Below are positions 24,768 to 35,661 of a stretch of 64,000 bases of DNA, in pieces. The position numbers and the translations under genes are program-made. The notes under the pieces were generated by a model. That model had not been told where the DNA came from and did no database searches. It saw nothing but the letters and a program-made list of their open reading frames with translations. Source of the stretch: Zygnema cylindricum (Eukaryota; Streptophyta; Zygnematophyceae; Zygnematales; Zygnemataceae); assembly GCA_037447655.1 (NCBI GenBank), contig JBBHKE010002627.1, positions 124,001 to 188,000 on the forward strand. Reading direction: 5' to 3'. The stretch's first letter is position 1. Each line of letters opens with the position of its first letter.

Positions 24768-25317
24768 ATGAAGTTACGGCGTGGACGTTTTGTGACAATA
24801 CAAAAAAATGGAAAAAATAAACGACAAAAGTTACCATCCTATCAAGATAATGATAAACCTTTTTCTCTTTCTAACGAAATTCTGTCTAAAATTTTCAAAC
24901 TTTTGCTGCTCGAAGATTTAAAAACCGCGACACGTGTCAACAAATAACGGTGCATTCTCACGAGTGAGTTTATGACAATATTCAATTTGAAAATGAGAAA
25001 TGAAAGGGGAGAAAATGACTTTTCTACCAACTATCCATCCCGTTTCAAGAATGTCAAGTTTGTAAGGCTAACGGACGTGGGAAGAATGACAAGAAAAAAA
25101 AACGTGAGCTCTTAACAAATATGGAAACTTTCAAAAACTTGGATGTCCCTAAGATGTATAGGTATTCATTCGTAACCTTTGTTGTTTTTACAGCGTAGAT
25201 GAAGTAACTCTAACAACGACGCCCGAAGATGCCGACAACTCTTTTGAACCAATTTGTTGAAATGTGGCGCGAACTTAACTTAGGAACTTCGATGGAACTT
25301 CTCAAACATTAAGAAGA

Positions 25318-26514
25318 GGCAAAATATAAGTTTTGGCAAAAAACAAGTTTTGGCAAAAGACAAGTTTTGGCAAAAGACAAGTTTGGCAAAAGACAAGTTT
25401 GGCAAAAGATAAGTTTGGCAAAAGACAAGTTTTGGCAAAAGATAAGTTTGGCAAAAGACAAGTTTTGGCAAAAGATAAGTTTTAGCAAAATACAAGTTTT
25501 GGCAAAAAACAAGTTTTGGCAAAATACAAGTTTTGGCAAAAAACAAGTTTTGGCAAAAGACAAGTTTTGGCAAAAGACAAGTTTGGCAAAAGACAAGTAT
25601 GGCAAAAGACAAGTTTTGGCAAAAAACAAGTTTTGGCAAAAAAACAGTTTTGGCAAAAGACAAGTTTGGCAAAAGACAAGTATGGCAAAAGACAAGTTTT
25701 GGCAAAAAACAAGTTTTGGCAAAAAAACAGTTTTGGCAAAAAACAAGTTTTGGCAAAAGATAAGTTTGGCAAAAGACAAGTTTGACAAAAGACAAGTTTT
25801 GGCAAAAGACAAGTTTGGCAAAAGACAAGTTTTGGCCAAAAGACAAGTTTGGCAAAAGACAAGTTTGGCAAAAGACAAGTTTGGCAAAAGACAAGTTTTG
25901 CAAAAGACAAGTTTGGCAAAAGACAAGTTTTGGCAAAAGACAAGTTTGGTAAAAAACAAGTTTTGGCAAAAGACAAGTTTTGGCAAAAGACAAGTATGGC
26001 AAAAGACAAGTTTTGGCAAAAGACAAGTTTGGCAAAAGACAAGTTTTGGCAAAAGACAAGTTTTGCCAAAATACAAGTTTTGGCAAAAGACAAGTTTTGG
26101 CAAAAGACAAGTTTGGCAAAAGACAAGTTTTGGCAAAAGACAAGTTTTGGCAAAAGACAAGTTTTGGCAAAATACAAGTTTTGACAAAAAACAAGTTTTG
26201 GCAAAATACAAGTTTTGGCAAAAAACAAGTTTTGGCCAAAGACAGGTTTTGGCAAAAGACAAGTTTTGCAAAAGACAAGTTTGGCAAAAGACAAGTTTTG
26301 GCCAAAAGACAAGTTTTGGCAAAAGACAAGTTTGGCAAAAGAAAAGTTTTGGCAAAAGATAAGTTTGGCAAAAGACAAGTTTGACAAAAGACAAGTTTTG
26401 GCAAAAGACAAGTTTGGCAAAAGACAAGTTTTGGCCAAAAGACAAGTTTTGGCAAAAGACAAGTTTGGCAAAAGACAAGTTTTGGCAAAAGACAAGTTCG
26501 GCAAAAGACAAGTA
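25318..26514. repeat. Minisatellite with 16/17-bp unit CAAGTTTTGGCAAAAGA
   Basis: About 70 head-to-tail copies of a 17-bp unit (CAAGTTTTGGCAAAAGA) mixed with a 16-bp form lacking one T and rarer variants (AAAACA, AAATAC or CAAGTAT). The core TTTTGGCAAAA is nearly palindromic. The unit has no stop in most frames, so several overlapping frames stay open for 300-400 codons on both strands. These are artefacts of the repeat and not genes. Confidence 0.95.
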
Positions 26515-26647
26515 CCGGACAAAATTACCTAAGCATCAAGCAGAGGCAAAAGTCAGTTTCTTCCCAAAAGTCGATCAGTACGGACAAATGACAAACAAGA
26601 AGCCTCTTGCCATTACATAAACATTGAACTACAGGAAGCAACAAGAT

Positions 26648-26670
26648 AAAAAAAAAAAAAAAAAAAAAAA
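26648..26670. repeat. A tract of 23 bases
   Basis: A homopolymer about 130 bp beyond the minisatellite and just before F-box homology resumes. It could be the tail of a retroposed insertion that carried the satellite. No target duplication was found. Confidence 0.6.
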
Positions 26671-26899
26671 CCGATCATGGCATAGTCGCTACCCTTACAC
26701 CTCGACCAGTAACAACATGGTCACTCCATACAACGCCCTTTGGGGTTGTTCAAATGAACATAGGAGCTTTGGAAATTGGGAGAATCAAAGGTGAGTTTAT
26801 CGAGATAAAAAAGTAAGTCTTCGGATATTTTCCATCCCATAGTATTTTCTATCCCTAAGTATCTTTTGTGTGGGGTGTGAAATTTGTTGATTTAGGCAA

Positions 26900-29800
26900 G
26901 ATTTGTAGTTTAGTTTAATACTGGGTTGTGGTACCGCCTATACTAAAAAATGGAACATGGACCCAATATGTTCAATACTGTCATGGTGGCGGAGTGTTTA
27001 ATTGAAAAAGGACGTTTTTGAATTTGATTTGTTGTTTTTAAAGATGTTATAAACAACTAAGTAGATATTTTCAAATACTTTTAGCATCAGTTTTTTTTTG
27101 TATTGACGATGAAATTTGTGAAGTCAATTTCTTTGATCATGTGAGAAAAATCATGGATGTTGGGTGGTTGTTGTTTACAGAAAATCCTTTTTTTTTTTGG
27201 TTTTCATGACCTTTTCTTACATTAAATGTCCTATTGGTGATAAAATTTCTTGATGTGAATGGTAATTATGGTTCTAATTTGGTTTCTTATTTGACAAACA
27301 TTATTATTCTGATACCGATGTTCTTGCCTCATTCAAATCAACGTACTTTCTTTTGACTTCAAAACTCTTACTTTGGGAATTATAAATCAAGTAATAAAAG
27401 TTCAAAAGAAAATCATGAAATAATTAATAAGCGAAGACACTTACAATAATTAACAAATGGAAGCACTTACTATAATAATAACACATAAGAGCAATAGTTT
27501 TTGCCAGTGCACATTTCACTAAAAATAGTGGACATTTTACGAAGAAAGTCTATATCTTCTCCTTGGTAAGGACGTAATTTAGGTTTTTCTTGAGAAATAA
27601 AATAAAAATAATCATTCTCTTTTTTAATTTATGATAGTTACAAAAGTTTTTTATTATAGAATATTCTTGTGCTTTTCCTTCATAACCAGCGTTTAAAAAA
27701 ATCGCTGTAGCGTAGTCTTAACTATAAAATGAAGGCTTTTTTTTTGAAAAAGAGATAACTTTTATCTCAATATTTTTTTTATCAACGTTTTTTTTTCATT
27801 CAGCGATTTTACTCCGCTAAAGAAAATAATGACCGTTTTTTTTTTTTTTTTGTAAATTACTTTTTTTTCTAGTTGCAGTATTACGATAAATTATATATTT
27901 TTTTCACAGCTTTATCTACTACTTTTTGAAAAGAAGACATTAACGACAAAACCTTTTGCTGCTCTTTATTATTTTGTGTAATTGTTAATTTTTTTAACGT
28001 TTTTGAATGATTTTTAATTTATGTTTTATATTTACGATAAGTTATACAACAAACATTTTTTTTTGTTTTATTCATAATTACATTTTAGGTACTGCTGATA
28101 TTCCCAATATTTTAAACTCACTGATAAAATCTGTTTTATTACTTTAATTAAAGCTAAGCGCTGTCTTGATAAATAATAATTTTATTTTAAAATTATAGTA
28201 ACAGATTGTTAATAATTTTGATTTTTTTTATTAAGCTTTTGTGCATAGTAAACTAGAAATGAGGCTTATTTTCCACCTATTATTTGTTGCAAAACAAAAG
28301 AAAAACGCAATACTAGATTTTTTTTTTTTTTTCTTGTACATTTGTTTGTAAAGAAAAATTATTAGGCTCAATTTTTTGCATAAATTATTTTTGCGTGGGA
28401 TTTTCTAAGCAAAAAGAGCATAATCATATTATAAACAATGTAATTATCTTTTAATTAATTATTATTATTATAATTATTATTAATAATAATACAGATTATC
28501 TTTTAAATTTTTCAAAGCTGTAACATCAATTACCAAATGACTATTAATTTCTTTCTGTAAAATTTCTTAATGTATCTCATCTTTGTTTTGTTTTTTTTAT
28601 GTTTCCGCGATTGTTAAACCAACTCTTGAACGTTTAGAAATTTCACTATTTTTTTATTTTTGTTTTCAATTTTGCCTTAAAATGGTTTTTTAATCGCCCA
28701 TGACATTAATAATTTAATGATTTCTCAAGCTATTATTAATTTATATTAGCCAAGCTATGATGATCAGAACCAAGAAAATTTATCGCGAAATTACAAAATT
28801 TATAGCTAAATTTCATAATTTATTGCTTCATTACAAAATTTATAACTTAATCACAACGAAAAAACTTTTGTAAGTGGTAAAGAATTCTAGAAAAAGAGTA
28901 GCTTTAGTATCCATTTCTCTATTTAATAACGCGAATTTTTTCGTCTCCTTTTGCTAAGTTAGAAAAAAAAACCTTTTTGTTTTGTAACTATTTTTTTCTT
29001 AATTAAATAAGTTAGGAAATTAGAATGCTTAAAATTTTTATGAAACAGAATTTTCTTTTATCCTTATAATTCTTTTTTTTAATCCACAATCTTTTATTAT
29101 TTTATTTTTTAATAATAAGACATATAACTATTTTTTTGATATGAAGATTTTTTAGCGAGAATAGGAGTAATAACTTTTTGAAATGTATATTTTTTTTTGG
29201 TAAAAATGTATTTCTTGTGCAATTTGTTATCTTGTAATTACATAATTTTATAAAAAATAGGCATATTTGTCCTTTTTGCAAAAGGAAAATATAATTGAAG
29301 TTATTTGTTTAAAAACATGGTTTCTCTTTAAATAGTATTTTATTATATATTCTTGAAATAGTTTTTTTCTTTCTAATAGAGGGTAAGAATTAAAGTGGAA
29401 AAATACTTCCCTTTTCATTATTTTTAAAAAAATATTATTGGAGAATAACTTTTTATGTTTTCTCAAACAATTTTTTTCTTAAAAAAAAAAAATTACAAAT
29501 TAAAATAAAATTGGCTTTTAACACAACTGTCTACTAAATCTTTTCTTCCAAAAGATTTTCTTTTATAACAATATGTTTTTTTTTTTATTTAGTAATATTT
29601 TTTTTTCTAGTGTTCAGAGTCGAGATAAATTTTTTTTGAAGGAAAAAAAATATTTTCTTCAGACGCAAGAATAAAAATATATATATATTTTTGTTTTTGC
29701 TAACATTTTCTATTACTAGTTATATAATATTCGCACAAAATCCTCAATGTTAAAATAATAATAATTTTCTATTTGAATGAGGATTATGTACATATTTTAT

Positions 29801-30457
29801 TTAATCTTCCGTTTTTTGATAAAAATGTTTACGAACATTATATATTTATTTTTTATTACGTTTCCGTTTTTTTGACTATCACAAGAGGATTTTCTAGCAT
29901 TTATTAACATCATTTCCATCTATTCTATTTTATTTTTATTTTTAATTTTAATTTTAATTTGATTTTATTTTCGTAGCATAGGAAAAATTTACTAAATCTA
30001 TATAACGCATAATGTAAAAGGATTCCGGGTTTTAGGTTTTTTTTTTAGGATGTTGTACCCAAAAATAATTGGAAAATAAAAATGTTTTTTGGGATTTCTT
30101 ATTTTAGTATTTGAAGTTTTTCGACTGTTTTTTTATGTTATAAACAAATTCCATGATTCGAGTGAAAATTAGCAAAAAAATAAAAATAGAAATAGACATA
30201 TAAACAAACTTAAAATAGATGTATTTTTAGGACACAAGAACTAGTGAGGATCATTGACATTATTAAATCTCAAAAGTGAAGGATACCACAAATAAACAAC
30301 CCACAAAACATTTTATTTTTCCCCAAGTTTGGAAATCTGACGAAAAAAAAAAAGATTCGCTTCCAAAAGCTCGGAATTTGCCTCGACTACAAAAAAAAAC
30401 TTCACAAAAAAAAAAAGGAAAAAAAAAAGGGCAGCGAAATTGAAGGATTTTTTTTCT
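26900..30457. other. Very AT-rich interval with poly-T runs
   Basis: About 26960-27400 still matches the 3' flank of the F-box units (GGATGTTGGGTGGTTGTTG, GATGTGAATGGTAATTATGG, TTATTATTCTGATACCGATG). From about 27500 the sequence is almost entirely A/T with many runs of 8-15 T. No gene, domain or delimited element is recognisable. Confidence 0.6.
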
Positions 30458-33400
30458 TCAATTAATCTCTTTAATTCCGACATGTCGAGTTTCGACGCAA
30501 TCTTTTTTCGTCTTTTCTCCACCGCTCTCAACTTCCACTTCATTAAAATTGGAAGAATTAAAATTGAGATTTGAATTTAAATTAGAATTAAAATTTGAAT
30601 TTAAATCGGAATTAACATTTTTGGAATCAAAATTGGAACCGGAGTGAGAATTGGAATTAGAATTGGAACTTGAACTCAAATTTGAATTTGAATTTGAATT
30701 CGAAACATTACTTTTTTTTTGTCTTATTCCGACCGATTCACCGTTTACTAATCTTTCAGCGACTTTCACAGCTTCTTCAGTTTTCAGTTCCGCAATACCG
30801 AGGTTTAAATCCTGCGAGGTTTCATGATATAGCCACAAAAAAATAAAAAAAAAAAAAAATCCTTCCTTTAATGTCGGGAAAAGCAGGGCAGGAAGAAAAA
30901 ATCCAAAAATGTTCAAAAAGAATGAAAGAGACAACCTTCTGAGACTTCGAAGACGAGACGAGACGTAAAAGGTATAACCAAAAAATCTTTACCATCACAA
31001 GAAAATGAAAAGCAAAGAAAAAACAAAGAAAAGCCAATCGAACGGTTATTTTAAAAGAAGTTCAGACGACCCTACCATCTGAATGTGGGCCGAATCTTCG
31101 CCTCCCGTAAGAACTTCAATATCAAAAATTTCCTTCGGCTCAACCTGGAAAACCCAAATAAAAACAATCACATAAAAAAACCCGCGACAGAAACAAAGAG
31201 AGGTCTGGATACCACAAAAACTGTTTTTTGCTTTTGTAACATTTAACAATTAAGAGATACCGGGCCAACAAATACAGGGACAACGAACAACGAATAACGA
31301 ATAACACATTACAAGTAAAAATGAAAAACAAAAACAGAACAATAAACAATTGAATGATTAAACAACGAAATAGTTAAACAATGAAACAACAAAACAACCG
31401 AACAATCAAACAATTTACAATCAACAAACAATAATCAACAATCAACAATTAACAAGTTAACAATTAAACAATTAATAATTAGGCAACCAAACAATTAAAC
31501 AAACAATTAAACGATTAAACAATTAAAGAGCAGAACAACTAACTAAATCAAACAACCAAACAATCAAAACAATTAACATTAACAATTAACAATTAACAAT
31601 TTTCCAACTAAACAATTAGCAACTCTCCCAATCTTCCTTAGTAATAAGTACAATGTACCTTAAGCGCAGCTTCCAGCTTCTCATTGGCTTGAGCCATTTG
31701 AGGCAAAAAGTTTCTTAGTCGAGCCAAAACTGCCCTACAAATTATTCACAGAATAATAAGTCAAACTGTCTTCAATAACTGAAACTGTTTGACATTTTCT
31801 CTCCTTTTTCCTCTCTCTTTTTCCCCCCTTCTTCATCTGTCAATTTCCTTTTTTTTTAGTTTATCTGCAATCTAAACTTGTTTCTTCTTCTTTCAATTTG
31901 CAACCTCAACCTTTTCTTCTTCTTTTAATCTGCAAACTCAATTTGTTCTTTTTGTTACTACCTGCGATCTCAACATTTTCTTGTTTTTTAATCTGCAAAT
32001 CTCAACTTGTTCGCCTTTCTCCAGTTTGCAATATCAACTTTTTTTTTTCATCGGCAAATTCTTCTTCTTTTTCTGGTTTATCGACAAACTCAACGTTGAA
32101 AGTGGGTTCTAATAATTTGTGATCACAATATAAAACCTAAACTTTAAAAAGATTTTAATACGCCCATTGAGAAAAGGAAACAAGACATGAAAAACAATTT
32201 ACATACCCACAAAAGCTTAGATTTTGTTTGATAAATATTATAAATTAACGCAAGATATATAACCGGTTAGATAGATTTCAAATTCCTCAAAAGAAGAATA
32301 TTTTCCACATTTTCAAAAAACCCAACAACCTTATTTGAGTTATTTCCATAAAAATGTATACCCATTACACCCATTTATACCCATATATACCAATATATAC
32401 CCACATATACCCATACACCCATTTATACCCATTTATACCCATATATACCCATTTATATCCACAAACCTGAGCTTTCCGGAATCTCCGAGGTTAAGGGCCT
32501 TTTGGATTCTTTTAAATTTTCCAATTTTTCCAACTCTCCACCAATTATAAAGGGCCTTTCTCTTTTACCCATTTTTCCATTTAGTAGCCATGGTTCACCT
32601 GCATTTATCCCTCCTCTCTCTTTTTCCAAATTGAAAATATTTCAAAAAAAACTTAAAGCTCAAGTTTCCTTAGATTGAGACAACTAGAACTCAGAAATTC
32701 CCCAAAATTGATACCATTTAAAAAATTAAAGGTTCCCCAAATTGACAAAAATATAAGATTTCCCTAAATTTGGACCAGATAAAAAGATTTAAGGATTCCC
32801 AAAGTTTGAAACTATTTAAAATTGACACAATTTAAATGTTTGAAACTCCCTTAAATTTGGGACCGTTAAAAAAGCTAAAGAATCCCCAAATCGAGACTAT
32901 TAAAAAATTAAAGATTGCCCAAATTGATATTATTTTAAAAACTCATGATAGTATTTTAAAAATTAAATATTCCCAAAATTGAAACAATTTTAAAAACTCA
33001 AGATTCCCCGAACTGAAACTATTTTAAGGATCCTTAAAAGTTCTCCAGAAAATCAAAATTCCCCAAATTGACACTCTTTAACCTTTTTTTGAACTCGCAA
33101 ACAAAACAAAAAAAAAAACATTCCTCCAAATATATTCATACACTAGATACGACGTGAACATAAAAAAGAATAAACAAGCTCAGAGATTATTTTGAGCTAA
33201 TTTCATCTTATAAAAAAACAAAATGGCAATATTTGACAAGATTTACAAAATAATATATTTTTTAATTTTGTTTAAAACGCACAAAATCACCCTTTCAGGT
33301 ACATTTATAAGTAAAAAATGGCAAGAAACATAAAAACAACAATTATAAAAAAAAACATACTTGGAGAATCTTTTAGGGTTTCTATGCCAAGAAGTGCTGC

Positions 33401-33571
33401 GCTTGTCGTTGCTTGTGTTTGTCTTTTCTGACACATGTTTTCAGCTTTTTTGTCCTCTTGTGCTCGTTTTTGAGGATTCATATTTTCAACTCTTTTGTCC
33501 TGTTCCCATCCCTTTCCCTTCTCTTCCTTCTCCTCCTCCTCTTTTCCATTTTGTTGACGTTGAAGATTCTT
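30458..33571 (-). CDS. NOPCHAP1-like protein (DUF4598), 5' end uncertain
   Basis: Members of this family chaperone NOP58 in early box C/D snoRNP assembly; that role is known for human NOPCHAP1 and inferred here. Exons on the minus strand: 33571-33361 (charged Lys/Glu-rich), 31729-31659, 31144-31076, 30811-30458. All junctions are AG/GT and phases agree. The spliced core reads ILARLRNFLPQMAQANEKL, then PKEIFDIEVLTGGEDSAHIQM, then DLNLGIAELK. This is the family pattern: leucine-rich FLPQM.AN, FDIE, then I.M-aliphatic-L. The C-terminal exon continues into a Ser/Asn repeat (about 50 residues) and an acidic/basic end with stop at 30458. An upstream Arg/Glu-rich frame at 33622-33866 may be exon 1, but its phase does not fit cleanly, so the start codon is not assigned. 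Confidence 0.75.
31350..31615. repeat. ACAATTAA-type intronic repeat
   Basis: Degenerate tandem AACAATTAAACAATT units inside the intron between 31144 and 31659 of the NOPCHAP1-like gene. Confidence 0.7.
32340..32465. repeat. TATACCCAT minisatellite
   Basis: Roughly a dozen CCCATTTATA / CCCATATATA units in the large intron of the NOPCHAP1-like gene. The open frame through it is spurious. Confidence 0.8.
32660..33080. repeat. Degenerate repeat around CCCCAAATTGA
   Basis: About ten diverged copies of a unit near 40 bp (TTCCCCAAATTGA..ACTATTTTAAAAA..TTAAAGA) in the same intron. Confidence 0.65.
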
Positions 33572-33639
33572 CTGATACAATTTACAACAAATTCCCATCA
33601 ATTATCGATTATAACTTACTGAAAATTCTTTGACAATCC

Positions 33640-33870
33640 TTCTCTCTCTCTTTTCTCTCCATCCCAAACCACTCTCTCTTCCCTCTCCCCTCTCTCTCTC
33701 TCTTTCCTCTCCACACTCCCTCCTCTCTCCCGTTCCTCTCCCTCTTCTCTTCCTTTGCTCTCCATTTTCTCTCCCTCTTCTCCCCTTTAGCTGTCCCTTT
33801 GCACTCCCTCTTCTCTCCCTCTTCTCTCCCTCTTCTCTCTCTCATCTTCTTCAAATATTCTCCCACCTCT
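33640..33870. repeat. Pyrimidine tract (CTCTCTTCC)n
   Basis: Nearly pure C/T on the plus strand. On the minus strand it gives an Arg/Glu-rich open frame (MGEYLKKMRERRGREEGEK) that might be a first exon of the NOPCHAP1-like gene or simply a repeat effect. Confidence 0.6.
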
Positions 33871-33973
33871 CCCTTTGATTACCTTCATCTACTCTATCGA
33901 ACTTCCACAGCAGCCACACTTTCAACTGTCGCGCAGTTTAACGGACACAGGATCTCCGTTTTTTAATTTGCAA

Positions 33974-33982
33974 ACCCTAATT
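33974..33982. promoter_or_regulatory. Telo-box AAACCCTAA
   Basis: An exact AAACCCTAA about 0.1-0.4 kb upstream of the NOPCHAP1-like gene. Telo-boxes are common in plant promoters of ribosome-biogenesis and nucleolar genes, which fits the proposed product. A single 9-mer can occur by chance. Confidence 0.4.
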
Positions 33983-34061
33983 CTCGTAGTTTACCGTAGA
34001 ACTGCAGAGACTTGAAAATGTTGCTGGAAGTGTACGGATAAACATCTAAGCAGGCACCGTC

Positions 34062-34110
34062 AGTACAGTATTGTACAGTACTGTACTGTACTGTACTTTA
34101 CTACTTTATT
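34062..34110. repeat. TGTAC/GTACT microrepeat
   Basis: Tandem GTACTGTACTGTACTGTACT with self-complementary CAGTAC/GTACTG words, able to form cruciform or hairpin. Confidence 0.6.
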
Positions 34111-35661
34111 GTAGTATTTGTCCACGTGGCTTGGCTACATGGAGTAATTCAGTCGTCGTTGACCGTACAAACAAAATTCAAAATTTTGTCGGGAAAAACG
34201 CTGTCGTCGGGTGCTCTGGAGAGGTGAAAATAGTTGCATTATTTGAATCGGACGGTGTGTATTTGATCCGCAAAAAGCGGAGCCTAGTTGACAGTGTGCA
34301 TCATTAATGACGGTTAGGGCAAGCATTATTGCTTTGGTTTACAAACTAAAAAACAAAAAAGCAACAAAATAAAGACAGTGTCGATTACTGTAACGTACAG
34401 ATAATAGCCAATAAGAGCTTTATTTTCGGGCAGAATAAAAATGTTTCTATGCAGTTAGCTTCCAAGAACGGTACCTACAAAGACCGAATTGGAAAATGGC
34501 AGATCGAGATCCAATGAGAGTTTTTAATTTGAGCTGACCGACTTGCAGAGTTGCAGACATCAGTCGTGTTTTAGCGTGTGATAGCAATGCGCGTAGATGT
34601 TGTTTATTTAAGTGCGCATTTTATTAATTAATACTGACGTTTAGTGCGACTAAAATGAACGGCTGGATTACAGAGATGTATCGACCACGCGTCATGAAAC
34701 GGACTCTCACGTGCCAAAACTTTTTCAATTGTTTTAGGATTTTTTTTGGCTAGTTTAGTCACGCAATTTAAATGTATTTTGCAGATCATTATTTCCTTTG
34801 CAGTCTGCTAATTTTTGAACTACTGCACTTTTCAAAGTCTGTTTTTGCTCTTGTAAGAAAAGTGCTTCCAACGTTTGCCTATCTTTTCCTTCTTCTTTTC
34901 CTTCTTCTTTTTCTTTTCTTTTTCCTTAAGCTTTGGAAGCTATTATTTCTTTTGAATACGTCAATCATACTCTTCTTTTTTCTATCTTTTGCTTTATCCT
35001 GCCTTTGCAAGAAAGGTGCTTTCTACATTCTTCTTCCTTTTCCATGAGCCATTTTTTTTTTTAATACGTGAACCATGCTTTTCTTTCTTCTCTCTTTTGC
35101 TTTGTCGTAACCTATTTTTCATTTTAAAAGGATCGTATCAAACACATCTGTTTGCTATATAAATTTCTATATGCTTATCTGTTAAGGAAACTTTGTGATG
35201 TTAGAATAACGATAACTGTCTACTTTTTGCAGTAGTAGTTTTTTTCCGCTCCCTTGCTTCTTTATGTCATTTTAGTCGAAAACATGAAATTTTAAAGTGG
35301 TTTTATTTTTGACAATGCATCTAATGTCTTGCTTTCTTTTTTTCCTTTTCTTATGATCTTCTTCTCTTGTTTTTTTGTGAATCGTTAGAATAGTTAATAG
35401 TTTGCATTTGAAGTTTTATTTTTGCAGTTCTTTTACTTGTACCAGTTTTTCGATTATTATTTTTTTGCCTCTATTTGTCAATGTTATGGTTTTTAGGAAT
35501 GCTTGTAGAATTTGCAAAACTTTTGAAATTTATAAAATTCCGTAAAACTTGTAAGACTTACTTCCGTTAATCATTTATACAATCTGATTTGTGGAAGCTC
35601 TGTTTTCTATTATATTGTTAGGGTTTTCTATTATATATTTATTGACATTCGTTGAGGAATT

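Larger units (their letters stand above)
24768..26830 (+). pseudogene. F-box pseudogene split by a satellite-bearing insertion
   Basis: Plus-strand relative of the minus-strand F-box genes at 44-62 kb. The N-terminus reads MKLRRGRFVTIQKNGKNKRQ, followed by an F-box-like segment (LSNEILSKIFKLLLLEDL, KTATRVNK). A TAA then replaces the Trp-containing codons of the family (near 24944). A degraded middle continues to ETFKNLDV at about 25120. Family homology resumes only at about 26747 (ALEIGRIKGEF, compare KTSKIGRIKCDF in the others). Between them sit a minisatellite (25318-26514) and an A tract (26648-26670). The orientation is opposite to all other copies in the window. It is non-functional. Confidence 0.75.
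33871..35661. promoter_or_regulatory. Shared upstream region of two divergent genes
   Basis: About 1.8 kb separates the minus-strand NOPCHAP1-like gene from the plus-strand ORP3-like gene. No gene is seen. It holds a telo-box (33974-33982), a TGTAC-rich palindromic stretch (34060-34110), and T-rich sequence toward the ORP start. Confidence 0.4.

Noticed and set aside
25318-26514. CRISPR-like array
   Set aside because: Units are contiguous with no unique spacers, and the genome is eukaryotic.
25280-26522. Open frames of 331-402 codons on both strands
   Set aside because: They lie wholly in the 16/17-bp satellite, overlap in several frames and encode only the repeat.
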